Of a stretch of 64,000 nucleotides of DNA, positions 1 to 11,090 are shown in pieces. The translations under genes were made by a program, and so were the position numbers. The DNA comes from Gymnothorax reevesii (Eukaryota; Chordata; Actinopteri; Anguilliformes; Muraenidae). Location of the stretch: positions 75,559,501 through 75,623,500 of the forward strand of contig CM056574.1 in assembly GCA_029721435.1 (NCBI GenBank), read 5' to 3'. Below the pieces are notes generated by a model that saw only the letters and a list, made by a program, of their open reading frames with translations, searched no databases and was not told where the DNA came from. How positions within the stretch are numbered: the first letter of the stretch is position 1; the number at the start of each line of letters is the position of its first letter.

Positions 1-1339
1 GACTTAAAAATCCTGCCCCCCGTCTGGTGATCTCTGGATCGGCCTCTGACAGTGGCCTAGTGAGACCTGAAAATTTGGTGGAGCACAGCACATCCCTTTA
101 AAGGTAACGAATGTGTTCTTTTTTTTAAATCATTTAATAGATATAACCAAAACAAATGGGAATTAGTAAATGTTTTCTGAGAACGCTTGCAATCTCCTGA
201 ATATTTTATGTGAAAATAGTTTTTTTGACCCACAAAAACTCCCCGCGCCATTTGAAATACGTCAATCGTATTCATCAGTTTGCAAAAACAATAGCTGTGT
301 CTCAAACCGCACACTTGCATGCTCTGCACTATGGTGCTTCCGAGCGTGCGCTCCAGTCATAGCGGGGAAGTGCAGACTCGGGAATGTGGAGATGCGGTAG
401 CACGGAACTTTGTGAGCATTGTGGAACGCACTCGCACTTCTTAGTGACATTTGACCCATTACCATTAACATTTTTTTGACGCTCCAGTTAAACTGGAGGG
501 CTTGTGGTTTAGTCTTCGTGAAATTTTGTGGTAAATGTAGATGTATGTAAGTTCCAAGCTGCAGCTAACTAAAGTTGAATTCTCATTTTTCATTTTGTTC
601 ATCAGTTGGAAGATAATACACAAATATTCAGTGCATCTCCGAGTATTTAATTAACAAGCAACATGATAAAGCAACATCCTCACTTTGTAAACTCCAGCGT
701 TCGTGCACATTATTTTCCATCAGTAAACCAGCAAATGATCATCAAATGTGGAACTGGTATTTTTCTGTGGCTATGTTCGTTTTCTTGATCTTATAAATTT
801 TTTTGAAAATGGGGAAAAAATGGTTTGGCGTTTAAAAACACACAACGGAGGCTAGCCAGTTGGAGAGCTGATTGAAGGGCTCTGTGAGACATTCACGCTT
901 GTCAGTGTTGATGCCGGTTGCGAGGTCAGTACTGCCAGCAAGCTTTACAGTACTTGACATCGGACCATGTTTTCAAATATGCTGAAACTGATACGAAAAA
1001 CTGGAATGAGAAACCATTCAGTTCACACGACTAATTATTCATATATTCATCAGTGCCATTGGCATAGTTTTATGATTCAGTCATTTCCCCCACCACGTAA
1101 ATGTGTGAAATTGAAAATTAATTTCTGATTCAAACCACTAGGTGTCAGGAAAAAACAAAGACGGATAGAACTTTCGGAAAGTCTTTATTCACTTGAAATA
1201 TAAATCCTTAGAGAGAAGCACTGCAAAATAAAAGACGAATAAGAGGGTAATCCACATACTCAAGGGGATGCTACCTAGTATGATGCATCATGGCTGGGGC
1301 CACACAGTTGCAATACTAGTGCACAAGGTCATCGGTAGA

Positions 1340-2080
1340 GCATCAAAGAGTTGTGTCAGAAATGTTTGCTGTCCACTATAGCACAGTACACAGGTTGGTT
1401 CCTGCCATGCGCAACATGATGGCTTTCCTTCCAAGAATAATCAAACTCCCCAATTTAGGGAATCTGAAAGCCAGTGGCGTAGGGATCTGCTAGCTGGCAG
1501 GACGCTGCATTCTGGAAAGGCTGTGGGGGCCATAATTGAGAGCCGTACATGAATAAAGCCACCTGTAAGGATCACAAGACAGTGCAACAGCAGGAGAAAG
1601 ATATATCTGCTAAATAAAATGTGGAAAGTCTGTAGCCCCTCTTGAAAACTTCTTGGATGCATTTTTGGGTTACCGTGTCTCTCCACCATTCTACGGTCCT
1701 GTGGAATAGCCCCATCTATGCTCAGCATCTGTTATGGCCCCATGGCAATGTACTACTACAGAGGGCACCAATGTCTAGAGAATCTGACCTAGATCACCAC
1801 CAGTTGAGACCCACTTTGGCTGCCGAATTTCAAAGTTAAATCCACAATCAAGTGAGCCTTTGATCAGATGAAAATCAGGTGAAGGAGCTTCAGAAGGTTT
1901 TCAGCAAAGCTGGCCACAGCCTACACCGTCCTTCATAATCTATGACTGGGTCCTGAAGGCAGAGAGCTCTTCAAAAGAGAACACCCCAAACTCCAATGCA
2001 ATCTTCATGCAGAAACATCTGGACAGCACATGAGGTACAGGATGGCAGAGCAGGTGTCAGACCGCAACAAGCTACCTGCA
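1340..2080 (+). pseudogene. Decayed PIF/Harbinger transposase (HARBI1-like)
   Basis: This is a relic of the DDE transposase that cuts and pastes Harbinger elements. Stops and frameshifts break it, but the order of remembered family blocks is kept across frames. These are 'PAMRNMMAFLPRIIK' near 1400, 'TLHSGKAVGAI' then 'IKPP' at about 1500-1560, and 'HFWVTVSLHHSTVLWNSPIY' at 1660-1719, which matches the family's 'GYPGSVHD.RV..NSPIY' block. 'QMKIR' and 'AYTVLHNL' at 1865-1940 match the family's 'MKTRWRS...CTVLHNL' region. I see no intact catalytic triad. It lies inside the Harbinger terminal repeats and was presumably the element's own gene. Identification rests on motif order, not on a database search. 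Confidence 0.7.
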
Positions 2081-2299
2081 GACTGCAAGACCCCTTATTA
2101 TAAATGTAGCACATTGAAAAGTCATTTTCTGCCTATGTTTGAACATGCTAATGTTTTTGCTTTATTTATTTGTCTAGTGCTGGATATACATTTAGCCATT
2201 ACAGATTTAAAAAAAAAATCCCATTAAACGAAAGAGAGGTCAGGTGAAATAAAACCTGAAGAGATAACGTCATACTACACAATCTGTGCACGGAACACT

Positions 2300-2406
2300 T
2301 CATGGATGCACTGGGACACATCCTCAGTGATGTATCCTGGGGTCATCGGGTGTTTCGGGTCTCACAACATCATACACCCTCGCCTAGGCAACCCAGCCGG
2401 GGTTTA
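2300..2406 (-). other. 3' untranslated region of the R2/HERO-type LINE
   Basis: Downstream of the endonuclease stop on the minus strand, the sequence keeps the style of the family's 3' UTR (a GGGTTGCCTAGGCG stretch, then CACCCGATGACCCC) and fades out near 2300. I could not place an exact 3' end or a target duplication. Confidence 0.45.
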
Positions 2407-3967
2407 TCAAGCCCTGACTCGCTTCCCAGTAGCAGCCCATGGATCACCCCTTTTCATCCAAAGCCACTGGGTGGCCTTCTCTGCGGCTTCAGATGCAGAT
2501 TTAATGACCCTCTTCTTTGCTGCCCTTACAATGCCTAGGCGAGCCAGGACTTTGCACAGAGAGCGTCCTGCAAAACCCCTGCAGCCGACTTCTATGTGCT
2601 CATAGAAGGTTCTCCAACCTCTCTGCCTGCACTCCTCCACCAGCTCCTGGTAATTAGCCCACTTCTTTTCATTGGTTTCCTCCATGCGGTCCTCCCTGGG
2701 CACCATCAGTTCCAGTATGATCAGGTGTTTTGAAGCCTCAGATGTGATGATCATATCTGGACGGAGAGTTGTTGCAACGTGCTGGGGGAACCTCAGCTGC
2801 TTTCCCAGGTTGACCTGCGGCTGCCTGTCAGATGCCATGTGGAGGAGGTCTGTTATTGTATGTTGGCGTGCTCTGGGTTTCTCTCCAGCTTTAATGAAGG
2901 TGACTGCCTTCTTTGGAGCATGATGGTTTTTGCTGGAGCTGATGGCTGAGGCTACACTCTCAGCGATTGCCTTGAGCTCCTGGTCATGGCGCCAGCGGTA
3001 GCGACCATCAGCTAGGGCCTTTGGGCAACAGCTGAGGAGATGTTCTAAAGAGCCTCTCCCTGAGCAAAGAAGACAGGAGTTTGTCTCACTCTTCCCCCAC
3101 AGATGGAGGTTCACTGGACTTAGCAGGGCGTCGTAGGCCGCTTGCAGCAAGAAGCAGACCCGCTGGAAATCTGCCTGCCAGATGTTGGTCCAGGTGATCC
3201 TGTGCTGTAATGCGCTATCCCACCTTGTCCACGGTCCCTGTTGCCGGAGTCCCACCACCCTGCTCACTCACTCTTCCTCCATGCCTGCTCAGACCTCTTC
3301 CTGGATCAGGTGGTGTCTTTCCTTGCCACTGATCTGACTGATCGGAGTCTTTGGGAAGTAAGCCAAGTCTGCTCTACCTGTCGCCACAGTGCCCACCAGC
3401 GCCTTTTGTCTCAGGTGTGCCTCTGCCACCTCCACTGCTCTCCCGGCCTTCCACTTCCTTCCTGTCCTCACCTCAATGCCGACTAATGCCACTTTGCAGT
3501 CCCTAGAGTCCCTGTACTGTAAGGCTTCTCTGGTACATGCCACCATAAACTCTACGGTGAGACCACTGAAAGGAAGTTTCAGGATGTTGCTCGTCCTATA
3601 CAGTGCAGCGCTGGTGAGGCTGCAAGGAAGGCTCAGTCACTTTCGAAGAAAGCCACTGATCTTCCTTTCCAGGGACTCATCTGCAGTCATTGGGACTGCA
3701 TAGATCAGCAGGGCCCACAGGATTCGAGGCAGTATAGAATGCTGGTAGATCCAAGGTTTAAATCTACCAGGCAGGCTAGACTTGTCAACCTTGGTGAGCC
3801 TAGTTCCAAGTTCTGAGCTGGACTTTGGAATGGCGGCCGAGTCTTTCAGACTGGAGTCAAAGAATTTCCCCAAGCTCTTAACAGGTTGCTCTGTGATGGT
3901 TGGAATGACAGTTCCTGAGATGGAAAACCAGAACTTGTCAAAGACCTCAGGGATATATGACCAGTAA
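2407..3967 (-). pseudogene. C-terminal half of a restriction-endonuclease LINE (R2/HERO-type)
   Basis: Read on the minus strand, the segment runs from the RT thumb ('LPGRFKPWIYQHSILPRILW', about 3720-3780) through a linker to the C terminus. The last 286 codons (3267-2407) are open. They hold the CCHC finger 'CLLCSGRGSLEHLLSCC' (C65, C68, H76, C80 or C81) and the restriction-like endonuclease core, with RPD at residues 169-171 and 'LELMVP' at 185-190. In R2, NeSL and HERO LINEs this domain nicks target DNA for reverse transcription. Frames change near 3270-3290 and 3550-3640. The fingers and palm of the RT, including its YADD motif, are absent, so the copy is 5'-truncated and dead. It sits inside the Harbinger element in the opposite orientation. 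Confidence 0.8.
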
Positions 3968-4905
3968 ATAATTAGCTAAAGAATGGCAGTTTCATAAAAA
4001 TAGCGAGTATTCAACAGACTAATGCATAACCCACAATTGTAAAATAACGGATACAGTTTCCTGTACTAATGACCGATGTCTGTGGTGTCTCGCTCCTATT
4101 GTGTATAACAAACAAACAAGCAAGCAAGCCAGCTGCCTGGATAAAACTTGGTTGTCAAACGAGTAAGATTAGCTAGCTAACTACCCAGAATATTACAGCA
4201 ACATCGCAAAGGACTTGGCTGTAAACATTTACCATACGACTCAGCTAACCTTTCAAAATCAATCACTTACTTCCATATTTTTCTGACTGTCTAGCTTGGT
4301 AACAACAGTCACCAACTACAAACAGCCAAGATGGCAAGCCCCGTTTTCACTTGCTGACTAGAGTGTTATTCTGCATTCGGAAACGCGTCCCACAAGCTGA
4401 GTTTGAGACACGACTGGTGAATTCCATTCTTTTTACCTCACGACCTCACAGTCTCAATGATCCTTCCTCGTACCTTCGACTTAATTCATGGCACGACTTG
4501 TGTTTACAAGTGTTACCAAATGTAGCATTAGCTTTGGCTGTAAAACCGCAAATTAGTGAATTAAATGAACACTCCACATTTAACAGCAATTTTTAACTGT
4601 AATTTACGTTGGAACGTGCAAAAAGAACATAAATGTTAGCAATGTGAACAACTTACATTCATAGAAAGTCTCAGATGAGGCTCCACTCGAACATTTATCG
4701 GCAGCCATTGAACATCTGACTCACTTCAAAACTTGTTTCCCGAAGGGAATGATGGGATTGTTTCCTGCCGAAGTCTGCATCGATGCATGCTCCAAATTTT
4801 GGCCAAACGGAGTGAACATCCGGTTACTTCATCCGTGCTCTGCACTACCGCACTACGGTTTGGACTCACACTCCAATATGGACGCGCACTCGCTATGCGC
4901 ACTTG
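3968..4905. other. Harbinger interior with no recognisable gene
   Basis: The stretch lies between the nested LINE and the right Harbinger terminal repeat. Its open frames are short and match nothing I know. It may be the remains of the second gene (Myb-like) that Harbinger elements often carry, but nothing in the sequence shows this. Confidence 0.4.
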
Positions 4906-4983
4906 GAGCATGCAAGTGTGCGGTTTGAGACTCTGCTAATGTCATGCGAAAGCAGATGCACGCGGTGGATGCAGAAATGAAGA

Positions 4984-5178
4984 GAGGTTGGCCAACATCA
5001 AAATTCCGCGGCCAAAGAAATCTCTCACAGATGCGGCCTGTAAAAGTGCTAGAAAAGGTCAGGAAGAAGATCGATTGAAAACTAGGGAAAAATATAAAAG
5101 GCCAAAGTGATCGCTGGCAAACTTTTTAAGCCAGGTTTGGAGATATTTTCGATGAAGATGTGATCTGAATTTTTCTGG
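4984..5178 (+). pseudogene. Exon-like remnant with an 'RWQTF..RFG....ED' motif
   Basis: A basic stretch ('PRPKKSLTDAACKSARKGQ') is followed, after a stop and a frame change, by 'DRWQTF', 'ARFGDIFDEDVI' and then a GTAAGT splice-donor-like site. This resembles the open exon at 23,327-23,568 ('HRWRKLLEDLGLKTDADTADF', then GTAGGT). Both look like the same kind of N-terminal module, here decayed. The function is unknown to me. Confidence 0.3.
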
Positions 5179-5189
5179 ATATGTAAGTA

Positions 5190-6024
5190 AACCTTGTGCA
5201 AAATGCCCGATTTCCCTTTTTCCTAGCATTTTCAGGTCGTTGATGTACATGAAATCTTCCCATATTTGTAACTAGTCATATTCATAATAATGAATTTCTA
5301 ATGCATAGATGTAATTTATTTACTCGCAGTGGAAACTGATGACTGATCTGACATGACTTTTCATGCAAATCGCTCATTCATATTAAGTAGCTGGCACGTC
5401 GAAATGGCCAGAGTCCAGCAGCCACAATGGCTAATTATAAGGGTCGAGTGATTGCTTTCGTTCGGAATTTATCCTTGTGAGGGGTCAAGGATGACATTAA
5501 ACCTTACACACAAATCTTTTTATTGGAACAGCCTGACAAATTACGCAGGAAAAAAAAGTTGAGGATAAGGAACGAATTGGTTACCTTTAAAATAATTATT
5601 AATATTATTTTTAATTATTAATAAAAAAATTATATTTCATTGTCGAGTCCCACTTGTTAATTAAGCCACGCTGAAAAGGTGATATTGAATTGGAACGCAG
5701 ATCAGTCATTATTAAATCAACGCATATTTTGGAGATTCTCAAGCAGAATTAAAGTCCTTGTGCTTGGGAGTTTTTTCAGTTTCATGTGAATTTACAGCAG
5801 ATTTCACCACTAGTAACATGGAAACCGATTATGACTCCGGACAACTCTCGCTTTTCTTTTCTCAAAGGGTTGGAAACTGAAATTTCATAAAGGCGTTTCA
5901 AATGGTCTTTTATTTCATTTAAACAATTTGCATGATGATGATGATGCCCATGTTAAGTCGCTTGATGTGTGGAAAAGGTAGCGCAAAAGTTTCATAGCAG
6001 TTAGGCTAATGCTCTTACCAAAGA
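5190..6024. other. No gene seen; AT-rich spacer
   Basis: There are only short frames and AT-rich runs (for example 5590-5635). I see no motif worth naming. Confidence 0.6.
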
Positions 6025-6212
6025 CAATTTTTTTTAGATTTTCTCCTTTATCAAATAGACATTCAGTAGTGAGTGACAGGAAAGTTTTTTTGGGGAGAAG
6101 AATGAGGCAGACATGCAGCAAGTGACCCCAGCCGGAATTGAACCCAGGTAACTGCGGGAGGGACACAGCCTTTATGATGCACATGCTTGGACCGATGTGC
6201 CACAGAGGCACC
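6025..6212 (-). mobile_element. tRNA-derived SINE
   Basis: On the minus strand the 5' part is tRNA-like. An A-box-like TGGCACATCGG is followed about 50 nt later by the B-box GGTTCAATTCC (near 6130), both RNA polymerase III promoter parts. The downstream part, with CTTTCCTGTCACTCACTACTG and a GATAAAGG tail, is the body of a common teleost tRNA-SINE as I remember it. The anticodon arm and acceptor pairing are not intact, so it is not a working tRNA gene. Confidence 0.7.
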
Positions 6213-6445
6213 CCCGCATTAGCCTATTTTTGAGAAAATTATTTTTCTGTCCTGAATGCATCCAATTATTTAGTCACTGATGGATCGCACAGACAGAGAG
6301 GCTGTGACTTTGATTGCCAATGGATAATTATTATAATTGGAAAACATGTTAATAAAGTAAAATGATTGAGAACAAGCCAGGACTAATACTTCTTGTAAAG
6401 GGATGTTCTGGGCCCCACCAAATTTCAGTTCTGGCTACGCCACTG

Positions 6446-6639
6446 CGCTCGCAGGCGTAAAGCTCCCTGTCAGAAAGTGGTTAATTTGATGCCAGTAAGT
6501 TGGAATGGGGGCAACAATAAAATGGAAAAGGTGTATGATGCTAAAATAAATACAACTGCTTGAACATCTCGCAGCTAATTAGGTTAATTACCAACTGGAC
6601 AGTAACAAGATTGGGTATGAAAAGAGTATCCCAGGGAGG
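6446..6639. other. Short spacer before the Tc1 remnant
   Basis: No gene is seen. The 3' part may be untranslated sequence of the following Tc1-like element. Confidence 0.4.
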
Positions 6640-7290
6640 ATGAGTCTAGCAGAAGTGAAGATGGTGAAGGCTTCACCACTCGGTAAAATGCTGCATTGGC
6701 AAATAGTTCAATTTATGAACATTTTTCAACATAAAATTACAAAGAATTTGGGGATTTCTTCAGCTGCAGTGCATAACATCATTAAAAGATTCAGAGAATC
6801 CAGGGAAATCTCTATATGCAAGGGACAGGGACAAAAATCAATATTGAATGGCCATGATCTTCAGGCCCTCAGGCAGCACTACATTAAAAACACAGGATTC
6901 AGTGATGGAAATCACTGCATTTACACAGGAACACTTCCGAAAACCATTGTCAGCAAACATAGTTAATTGCTGCATCCACACATGCAGGTTAAAACTCTAC
7001 AATGTAAAGATAAAACAATATATAAATAGGATCAAGAAACGCAGCCGCCTTCTCTGGGCTCAAGCTTATTTATGATCGATTGAGGGGAAGTGGAAAAGTA
7101 CCCTGAGGTCTGACCAATCAAAGGGTGACATTTTTTTATAAATAATGGATGCTGCGTCCATTAGACTAAAAAGGTCAGGGACCATCCGGCTGATCAGCGC
7201 TCAGTTCAAAAGCCAGCATTGATGACAGTATGGTGGAGTGTCAATGCACATGGCATGGGTAATCTGCACATCTGTGAAGCTTCCATTAAT
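6640..7290 (+). pseudogene. Tc1/mariner transposase, 5' part only
   Basis: The reading 'VHNIIKRFRESREIS' and 'KGQGQKSILNGHDLQALR' is the helix-turn-helix region of a fish Tc1-like transposase, which binds the transposon ends. Further motifs follow in shifting frames: 'LPKTIVSKH', 'CRLKLYN', 'RRLLWAQA' and 'GNLHI'. They carry the match into the catalytic domain near 7270. The match stops abruptly at 7290, where an LTR begins, so the retrotransposon inserted into it. Several frameshifts make it non-functional. Confidence 0.75.
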
Positions 7291-7803
7291 TGAAAAGAAA
7301 TATTATGCCTTTGAGTCAAAACTTTTCCCTTTTGGAATGGAGTTGTAATGCGAATAGAAGCCACTAGTTGGCAGTATTGACCTTTCTTGTGTTAAGCCCA
7401 GACTGGAGTTAGGTTTGGGTATGTCTGGGACAAGTCCCAGAGAATAAAAAAAAGGTCTAAATGTGGGAGGGGTCTGCAAAAGAGTATATAAGGAGGAAAA
7501 TTGAGGGAGTGGGGTAGTAGGAGAAATTCCAAGGAGTAGGATACATGTGACCAGACCTGTCATTCTGTTCAAGAAAAAAAAAACTGTGAAGTTTCTTGTG
7601 GATTTTTGCCTGTGTTGGAGCATTTTCCTCACCCAGGACATCACAAAGCAACCCAACCAAAGGGACTGCAAATATTTTTCTTCTTATGTTAATCAATCTT
7701 GGTCAGTAGAGTAGATAGTAGATTAGTTAAAAGTGTTTGTTCAATTAAATGTTCTTAAGTTTTAAAATTGTGTCTGTCATCCCTTGCTGTCGTAAATGTA
7801 ACA
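7291..7803 (+). repeat. 5' LTR of the Gmr1-like element
   Basis: It is nearly identical to the 3' LTR apart from small indels. It starts TGAAAAG and ends ACA. A TATATAAGG promoter box lies near 7484, and an AAATTAAATG-type region lies near the 3' end. An A-rich stretch at 7573-7584 is missing from the other LTR. Confidence 0.85.
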
Positions 7804-7806
7804 AAT

Positions 7807-7824
7807 TGGGGGCTCGTCCGGGAT
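7807..7824 (+). promoter_or_regulatory. Primer-binding site, proline tRNA type
   Basis: TGGGGGCTCGTCCGGGAT lies 3 bp after the LTR. It is the 18-nt sequence complementary to the 3' end of tRNA-Pro used as minus-strand primer by many retroelements. Confidence 0.85.
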
Positions 7825-7946
7825 AGACCATTGTGTGAGTCATTTATTGAAAATCTAACATTTCAAATTGTAAAATTGTTTTTTGAATTGTCCGATATAT
7901 GTGTGTGTATATATATATATATATATATTTGGACAGATCAAGAGCA

Positions 7947-9073
7947 ATGGATGATTTCTTGCCATCACCAACCATAGAGGTATTGAAGTGTTTTAAAAAG
8001 ACAGAACAGCTAGAAATATGCAGACATTTAGAGCTGACATAGGTAAAACCAGACATGCGAAAAGCAAGACTGGCTAGAGAGATTGTTGAATATTATATTG
8101 ATGAAAATGTGTTTGCACCAGGAGATCAGGAACAGTTTCCATTGGAAAATCCAAATGTAGAAATTGAACTTAAATTAAAACTGCTTGAGATTGAAAGGGA
8201 GGAAAGAGAAAAACAAAGAGAATTTGAGAGAGAGAAAGAGGAAAGAGCAGAAAGAGAGAGACCGAGACAGAGAGATTTTGAATTAGAGAAGCTGGATAGA
8301 GAAGAAAAACTCCAAATGGAGCAACTAAAGATTAAAATAGCAACGGAAAATAAATTTCGGGCTAGCCAGGAGGTAAAACTGGTGCCTCCATTTTCGGAAA
8401 AGGATGTTGACAACTATTTTCACTGTTTTGAAAAGGGAGCTAAAAGTTGTCAGTGGCCAAAGGAACACTGGCCTCTGATGTTGCACACTGTCCTCAAGGG
8501 TAAAGCTCAACAAGCCTATTCAGCTTTGTCTGCAGATGATTTATCTGATTATGAGGTTGTCAAAAGGGTTATTTTGAGAGCTTATGAGTTGGTTCCAGAG
8601 GCTTACCAACAGAAATTCAGAGGTCTGAAGAAATCTGACAATCAGACTTATGTGGAATTTGGTAATGAGAAGCAGGTTTGCTTTGAGCGCTGGTGAACTT
8701 CTATGAAGGTGAGGATGATTTCAACTCACTAAAAGAGATGGTGTTAGTTGAAGAATTCAAGAACTGTGTTAAGGATGATGTTAAGACCTACCTTAATGAG
8801 AAGCAAGCACTGAATTTGCAATCAGCTGCAAAATTTGCAGATGAATATGTTCTCACACATAAGCCCAAATTTCAGTCTAGCAGTAACAATAGATGGTTCC
8901 AATTTCCGAAAAAAGGTAATGGTGATACCCAAGATTCCTCACCCAAAGACATATCTGGTGATGGTGCTCAGAAATCCAATCACAGGTCTAATCAAAGTGT
9001 GAAAGCTGATAGTGACAAAAGTGGTCTAGTTTGCAGTTATTGCAAGAAATCTGGTCATGTTACAACTAACTGT
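7947..9073 (+). pseudogene. gag: gag of the Gmr1-like element
   Basis: Gag is the structural protein that packages element RNA. The first ATG used is at 7947 ('MDDFLPSPTIEVL'). A stop near 8040 and a frameshift near 8690 break the frame. A long charged coiled coil rich in E, R and K (about 8150-8340) comes first. A capsid/SCAN-like segment follows ('VPPFSEKDVDNYF', 'WPLMLHTVLKGKAQQAY', 'AYELVPEAYQQKFRG'). The zinc knuckle 'CSYCKKSGHVTTNC' (C-x2-C-x4-H-x4-C, 9032-9073) ends it. A single TAG separates it from protease in the same frame, so gag and pol were probably one reading frame. Confidence 0.8.
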
Positions 9074-9076
9074 TAG

Positions 9077-10344
9077 TTCCTTAAAGCTAAGAAAGAAAGA
9101 GAAAAAGATACCAAACCAAATGCCTTTGTGAAAACAAGGTTAGAAACCCCTGTTGTAGATGACCAATCTGCTATATTGCTTGCTCCTTGTGGTGCTAAGA
9201 AGCCTGATACTGCTGACTTTGTGAGGGAGGAATTTCTTCCATTTGTGTCAGAGGGATTTGTGGCTCTGAAAGAGCATTCTCCTCCAGTCCCCATATATAT
9301 TCTAAGGGATACCGGAGTTTCTCAGTCACTTTTGTTGATGGACTCTTTGGAGTTACATGATGAGACGGCTTCTGGGGATTTCATACTTGTACAAGGTATT
9401 GAAGGGAGAAGGGACTGTATCTGTACCCCTGCGCTCTGTATTCTTGAAGTCAGATTTAATTACAAGGCAAGTTAAGGTGGGACTTATGTCAAGTCTACCT
9501 ATAAAGGGTGTTTCTCTGTTGCTAGGCAATGACCTTGCTGGGGGCAATGTAGTTCCCCCTGTTTATCTTACTTCACAGCCGAGCGCTGAAGATGGCGATG
9601 AAGACCCATCTTTGTATCCTTCCTGTGCAGTGACTCGTGCTATTGCCAAGAAAGCTAAAGAAAAAGTTAATGTGGTGCCGTTCAGCACATTGAAGAGTCA
9701 GGACTCAGGTAGTTCGACTCATGACTCTGTTCGGTCTACCATGGTTTCTCCGTTTGAGGACTTATCAGATACTTTTATCAGTTCTCTGTTCAGCCAGCCA
9801 GATGGGTCTGGTGATTCTGATGTGTCTGGGGACTTGTCTCTGTCCAGAAAGCGTTTGATTGAGGAGCAAACTAATGATCCTGAAATTTGTATACTAAAGA
9901 GGAGAGCCCTTCCTGATAAAGAAATAGACGCAGTTCCAGTTGGGTATTATCTCAAGGATCTTGTATTGATGCGGAAGTGGCGCCCTCCTGATATCCCTGC
10001 CAATGCAGATTGGGCAGTGGTCAAGCAAATTGTTGTTCCGAAGGTCTACAGGAATGAGATCTTAACAATGGCTCATAGTTTACCTTTAGAAGGCCATCTT
10101 GGTGTTCACAAGACTGTTAAGATCATGAAACACTTCTTCTGGCCTGGGCTTCGGAAAGACGTTTCCAACTTTTGCAAAACCTGTCACACTTGTCTGGTAG
10201 TTGGAAAACACCAGTTAGACCCACCTGTAGCTCCATTGCAGCCTATCCCAGCATTTGGGGAGCCCTTCTCTAAGGTCATTGTTGATTGTATTGGTCCATT
10301 ACCCAAAACTAGATCTGGAAATCAGTACTTGTCGACAATCGTGT
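9077..10344 (+). pseudogene. pol: Protease and N-terminal integrase of Gmr1-like pol
   Basis: The aspartic protease has its active-site DTG at 9308-9316 ('LRDTGVSQSLL') and the downstream 'LLLGNDLAGGNVV' block. A frameshift lies between them near 9400. A linker then leads directly into integrase. The zinc-binding HHCC part is visible ('HLGVHKTV', 'FWPGLRKDV', 'CKTCHTC'), as is the first catalytic aspartate in 'VIVDCIGPLP' (10,283-10,285). A second frameshift falls near 10,345. Integrase lying straight after protease defines the unusual pol order. Confidence 0.85.
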
Positions 10345-11090
10345 GCATCTACCAGATTCCCTGAAGCCATACCTCTACGTAACATCAAGGCAACTGCAAT
10401 CTCGAAGGCTTTGATAAAGTTCTTCACTTTGCTTGGCCTTCCCAGGGAAATTCAGTCAGACTAAGGTAGCAATTTCACTTCCGGTTTGTTTCAGCAGGTT
10501 GTGTATGAACTAGGTGCTAAGCAGATTCTTTCTAGTGCCTATCATCCAGAGAGTCAGGGTGCCTTAGAGCGGTTTCATTCCACTCTCAAGACAATGATGA
10601 GGACTTATTGTTATGACCGTGAGAAAGACTGGGATGAAGGTGTTCATTTGCTGTTGTTTGCAGCTACAGAAGCAGTGCAGGAGTCTACTGGATTCAGTCC
10701 GTTTGAGCTCGTGTTTAGCCATGAAGTGAAAGGACCTTTGCTATTATTGAGTGAACAATGGCAAGAGAAAGAGTCGCATATCAGTCTGTTAGACTATGTT
10801 AGCAAGTTCAAGGAAAGATTGCGTGCAGCTTGTGACCTAGCCAAAGAGAACTTGAAATCAAGTCAGGGAAAAATGAAAACTTGGTATGATCATAAGGCTA
10901 GAAGCCGTGGGTTTAAACCAGGAGACAAGGTTCTTGTGTTGTTTCCCTTGCAGTCCAATCCATTATAGGCTAGATTTCATTGTCCATATGAAATTCTGAC
11001 AAAACTCAATGATCTCAATTACATTGTGAGGACTCCAAAACAGTTGCGTCACATTAACATGCTGAAGCCTTATCATAACAGAAATGCTAA
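10345..11090 (+). pseudogene. pol: Integrase core and C terminus of Gmr1-like pol
   Basis: The integrase core continues with 'ASTRFPEAIPLRNIKA' and the second catalytic aspartate at 10,459-10,461, followed at once by a TAA stop. The catalytic glutamate in 'ESQGALERFH' is at 10,567-10,569, giving DD35E spacing. A GPY/F-like region follows ('GFKPGDKVLV', 'CPYEILTKLND', 'RHINMLKPYH'), with a further stop near 10,966. The enzyme would insert element DNA into the genome; this copy is broken. Confidence 0.85.

Larger units (their letters stand above)
298..4932. mobile_element. PIF/Harbinger DNA transposon with nested LINE
   Basis: The 27-bp ends at 298-324 and 4906-4932 are inverted repeats matching at 26 of 27 positions; only the outermost base differs. 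Both ends are flanked by CTG (295-297 and 4933-4935). A 3-bp duplication of CWG type is a known Harbinger target signature. A decayed Harbinger transposase reads on the plus strand at 1340-2080, which fits the class. A fragment of an unrelated LINE lies inside at about 2300-3967 on the minus strand and enlarges the element. No intact transposase or Myb-like partner gene remains, so the copy is dead. Confidence 0.75.
50..6445. mobile_element. hAT-like inverted terminal pair enclosing nested elements
   Basis: The left arm (50-112) begins CAGTGGCCTAG. The right arm (about 6385-6445) ends CTACGCCACTG. Reverse-complemented, the right arm matches the left through a shared block containing TTTGGTGG and CATCCCTTTA. 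CAGTGGC ends are typical of hAT transposons. The 8 bp outside each arm (42-49 and 6446-6453) do not match well, so I see no clean target duplication and no transposase. The span holds a Harbinger element (298-4932), an exon-like remnant and a SINE. Two independent fragments of one repeat lying in opposite orientation is the alternative reading. Confidence 0.4.

Noticed and set aside
1441..1728. Minus-strand 95-codon frame
   Set aside because: It is the antisense of the plus-strand Harbinger transposase relic, whose motifs explain the stretch.
2300..3967. An R2 element sitting in ribosomal DNA
   Set aside because: The flanks are a Harbinger interior, not 28S rRNA sequence, and the copy is truncated.
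6120..6212. Possible tRNA gene on the minus strand
   Set aside because: It has A- and B-box-like motifs but no intact cloverleaf, and it continues into a SINE body.
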